Shown here: piece after piece, positions 4,568 to 5,991 of the stretch
How the letters are laid out: the number at the start of each line of letters is the position of its first letter
Numbering within the stretch: the first letter of the stretch is position 1
Origin: Pseudomonadota bacterium
GTDB taxonomy: Bacteria > Pseudomonadota > Gammaproteobacteria > Xanthomonadales > Xanthomonadaceae
Length of the DNA stretch: 5,991 nt
Assembly (NCBI GenBank): GCA_023453655.1
Contig: JAEXTE010000436.1
Location: forward strand, 1 to 5,991
Direction of reading: 5' to 3'
Notes under the pieces: generated by a model
The model's input: the letters and a program-made list of their open reading frames with translations, nothing else
What the model was told of the DNA's origin: nothing
Databases searched by the model: none
Position numbers and translations under genes: made by a program

Positions 4568-4585
4568 TGGGATCCCGGCTCCCCA

Positions 4586-4591
4586 TACGAT
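4586..4591 (+). promoter_or_regulatory. Possible -10 box of tig
   Basis: TACGAT matches four of six consensus positions and lies 39 nt before the tig ATG. AAAATATCC at 4521-4529 is an alternative. Neither has a convincing -35 box, so the tig promoter is not settled by sequence alone. Confidence 0.25.
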
Positions 4592-4618
4592 CAGCAGCGC
4601 CGGCGGACGCCGTGCGGC

Positions 4619-4623
4619 AGGAG
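4619..4623 (+). promoter_or_regulatory. Shine-Dalgarno of tig
   Basis: AGGAG followed by a 7-nt spacer to the ATG at 4631 is the best ribosome binding site in the window and fixes the trigger factor start. Confidence 0.8.
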
Positions 4624-4630
4624 TGAGTCA

Positions 4631-5941
4631 ATGCAAGTGTCGGTCGAAACCCTGGGCAGCCTCGAGCGCCGCCTGACCTTCCGTCTGCCGTCCGAGCGGC
4701 TGCAGAGCCAGGTGGGCGGCCGCCTGCGCGAGATCGCGCGCACCGCCCGCATCAAGGGCTTCCGCCCCGGCAAGGTCCCGGCGAAGGTGATCGAGCAGCG
4801 CTACGGCGAGCAGGTGCGCGCCGAGGTGCTCGACGGCCTGCTGCGCGAGGGCTTCGACGAGGCCGTGCGCAGCAACGAGCTGCGCCTGGCCGGCCAGCCG
4901 AAGATCGAGCCCAGCCAGGAAGCCGCCGAGGGTGAGCTGGCCTACGTGGCGACCTTCGAGGTGGTGCCCGACTTCGGCGAGATCGACGTCTCCAAGCTCG
5001 CGGTCGTGCGCCACACCTCCGAGGTCACCGAGGAGGACATCGACCGCATGATCGAGAACCTGCGCCAGCAGCGCCGCAGCTGGAGCGTGGTGACGCGTCC
5101 GGCCCAGGCCGGCGACGCGGTCGAGGTCGAGACCTGGTCGCAGGCTGGCGACGAGCGCATCCCCGCCGAGGGCGTGGAGCGCGGCGTGACGGTGGTCGGC
5201 TCGGGCGGCATGTTCAAGGGCATCGAGGATGCGCTCGCCGGCCTGGCCGCGGGCGAGGAAAAGACGGTCGAAGTCGAGTTCCCGGCCGACTGGCGCGTGC
5301 CCGCGCTCGCCGGCAAGACCGCGACCGTGCACCTGAAGGCCGTGCAGGTCTCCGAGCAGCAGCTGCCCGAGGTCGATGCCGCGTTCATCAAGAGCTTCGG
5401 CGTGAAGAGCGGCCAGCTCGAGCAGTTCCGCGGCGACATCCGCACCAACCTCGAGCGCGAGCTCAAGGGCGCGCTGATGAACCGCCTGCGCCGCGAGGTC
5501 GGCGAGCAGCTGGTCGCGGCCTACGCGCATGTCGAGCTGCCGCCGCGCCTGGTCGAGAACGAGGCGCGCGCGCTGCTGGCGCAGCAGGTCGAGCAGGTCC
5601 GCCGCAGCGGCCGCGACCCGGGCCAGGTGCCCGAGGACGCGCACCAGGGCTTCATGGACGCCGCGCGCAAGCGCGTCCTGGTCGGCCTGCTGGTGGGCGA
5701 GGTCGCCCGCCGCAACCAGCTGCGCTTGGATCCCAAGCGCCTGAACGAGCACCTGCGCCTGATCGCCTCGACCTACGAGGAGCCGCAGCAGGTCATTGAC
5801 TTGTACCGCAACGATCCCCAGTTGATGTCCGGACTGCAGAACCGGGTGATGGAGGAGCAGGTGATCGACTGGATCGCCGAGCGCGCCGAGCACACCGACA
5901 AGCAGCTGGACTTCCAGGAAGCGATCGCGCCGCAGGCGTGA
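4631..5941 (+). CDS. tig: Trigger factor (ribosome-bound chaperone)
   Basis: A 436-aa cytosolic chaperone that docks at the ribosomal exit tunnel and shields nascent chains. It is the usual length for the family (432 aa in E. coli). The N-terminal ribosome-binding domain holds the signature GFRPGKVP at 43-50, with Phe44-Arg45 kept. The middle FKBP-like prolyl-isomerase domain spans about 150-243. The C-terminal chaperone arms follow, with conserved stretches [14 protein letters not shown] (245-258), [15 protein letters not shown] (346-360), YEEPQQVI (382-389) and MEEQVIDWI (407-415). The isomerase pocket looks eroded: Ile198 stands where E. coli has Phe198, and WS replaces the FTG motif near 169. 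The domain is therefore probably a substrate-binding module with little isomerase activity. The gene is 23 nt upstream of clpP, likely in one operon. Confidence 0.96.
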   Translation: MQVSVETLGSLERRLTFRLPSERLQSQVGGRLREIARTARIKGFRPGKVPAKVIEQRYGEQVRAEVLDGLLREGFDEAVRSNELRLAGQPKIEPSQEAAEGELAYVATFEVVPDFGEIDVSKLAVVRHTSEVTEEDIDRMIENLRQQRRSWSVVTRPAQAGDAVEVETWSQAGDERIPAEGVERGVTVVGSGGMFKGIEDALAGLAAGEEKTVEVEFPADWRVPALAGKTATVHLKAVQVSEQQLPEVDAAFIKSFGVKSGQLEQFRGDIRTNLERELKGALMNRLRREVGEQLVAAYAHVELPPRLVENEARALLAQQVEQVRRSGRDPGQVPEDAHQGFMDAARKRVLVGLLVGEVARRNQLRLDPKRLNEHLRLIASTYEEPQQVIDLYRNDPQLMSGLQNRVMEEQVIDWIAERAEHTDKQLDFQEAIAPQA

Positions 5942-5964
5942 CGCTCCGCTGACACGGGACTGAA

Positions 5965-5991
5965 ATGAGCATCGAGACCAAGGCCCTGAAC
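5965..5991 (+). CDS. clpP: ATP-dependent Clp protease proteolytic subunit, N-terminus only
   Basis: Only nine codons (MSIETKALN) lie in the window; the gene runs off the right end. The identification rests on position directly after tig, as in most proteobacteria, and on my recollection that xanthomonad ClpP starts MSI-TKALN. GGGA lies 5 nt before the ATG as a modest ribosome binding site. ClpP forms the tetradecameric serine protease chamber used with ClpX or ClpA. The catalytic residues are outside the window and cannot be checked. Confidence 0.85.

Larger units (their letters stand above)
4187..4630. other. Gene-free stretch between tRNA-Leu and tig
   Basis: I find no credible gene in these 444 nt. 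The open frames crossing it on both strands run into tRNA-Leu, have no ribosome binding site and encode no recognisable motif. What it does hold is symmetry: four adjacent hairpins at 4219-4336, a perfect 16-nt palindrome at 4431-4446 and a further hairpin at 4549-4567. A relatively AT-rich patch (4478-4530) precedes tig and may contain its promoter. Confidence 0.7.

Noticed and set aside
4628..5893. A 421-codon open frame on the - strand opposite tig
   Set aside because: It is a shadow of tig, built from repeated hydrophobic and acidic residues complementary to tig codons. The + strand gene has a strong ribosome binding site and full family motifs.

Overview
The window is GC-rich DNA carrying tightly spaced housekeeping genes. 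It most likely comes from the chromosome of a gammaproteobacterium of the Xanthomonadaceae/Lysobacteraceae (Xanthomonas, Lysobacter, Luteimonas or relatives). Three things point there: a short NAD-type isocitrate dehydrogenase starting MTQTITVIRGDGIGPEIM, a trigger factor of xanthomonad type, and a following gene starting MSIETKALN, as xanthomonad ClpP does. This placement rests on remembered family sequences, not on a search.

Layout. Positions 1-30 hold an intrinsic terminator, followed almost at once by an NAD-dependent isocitrate dehydrogenase (46-1053, +). A UUCG-loop terminator (1079-1102) separates it from an NhaC-family Na+/H+ antiporter (1205-2533, +). The antiporter converges on a Bax inhibitor-1/YccA-like membrane protein (2599-3360, -), and a bidirectional terminator (2553-2576) lies between them. 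A 164-nt divergent control region (3361-3524) then leads into five tRNA genes on the + strand: Pro(UGG), Arg(UCU), His(GUG), Lys(CUU) and Leu(UAG), all with an encoded CCA. After a 444-nt stretch with no gene (4187-4630), rich in palindromes and hairpins, come trigger factor tig (4631-5941, +) and, 23 nt later, the first nine codons of clpP (5965 onward).

How the genes relate. The right-hand half is a protein-synthesis and protein-quality block: tRNAs, the ribosome-bound chaperone trigger factor, and the ClpP protease. The same neighbourhood (tRNA cluster - tig - clpP) is known in other gammaproteobacteria. The left-hand half joins unrelated single-gene units: a TCA-cycle enzyme, an ion antiporter and a TMBIM-type membrane protein. 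Terminators or divergent/convergent orientation insulate each of them.

I see no mobile element, CRISPR array, integrase or defence system, and no evidence for a wholly new system. The observations most worth checking are these: a -10-like hexamer with a GC-rich discriminator in front of every tRNA; the palindrome and direct repeat against the tRNA-Pro -35 box; the string of adjacent hairpins at 4219-4336; the terminator sitting on the idh leader; and the eroded prolyl-isomerase pocket of trigger factor.
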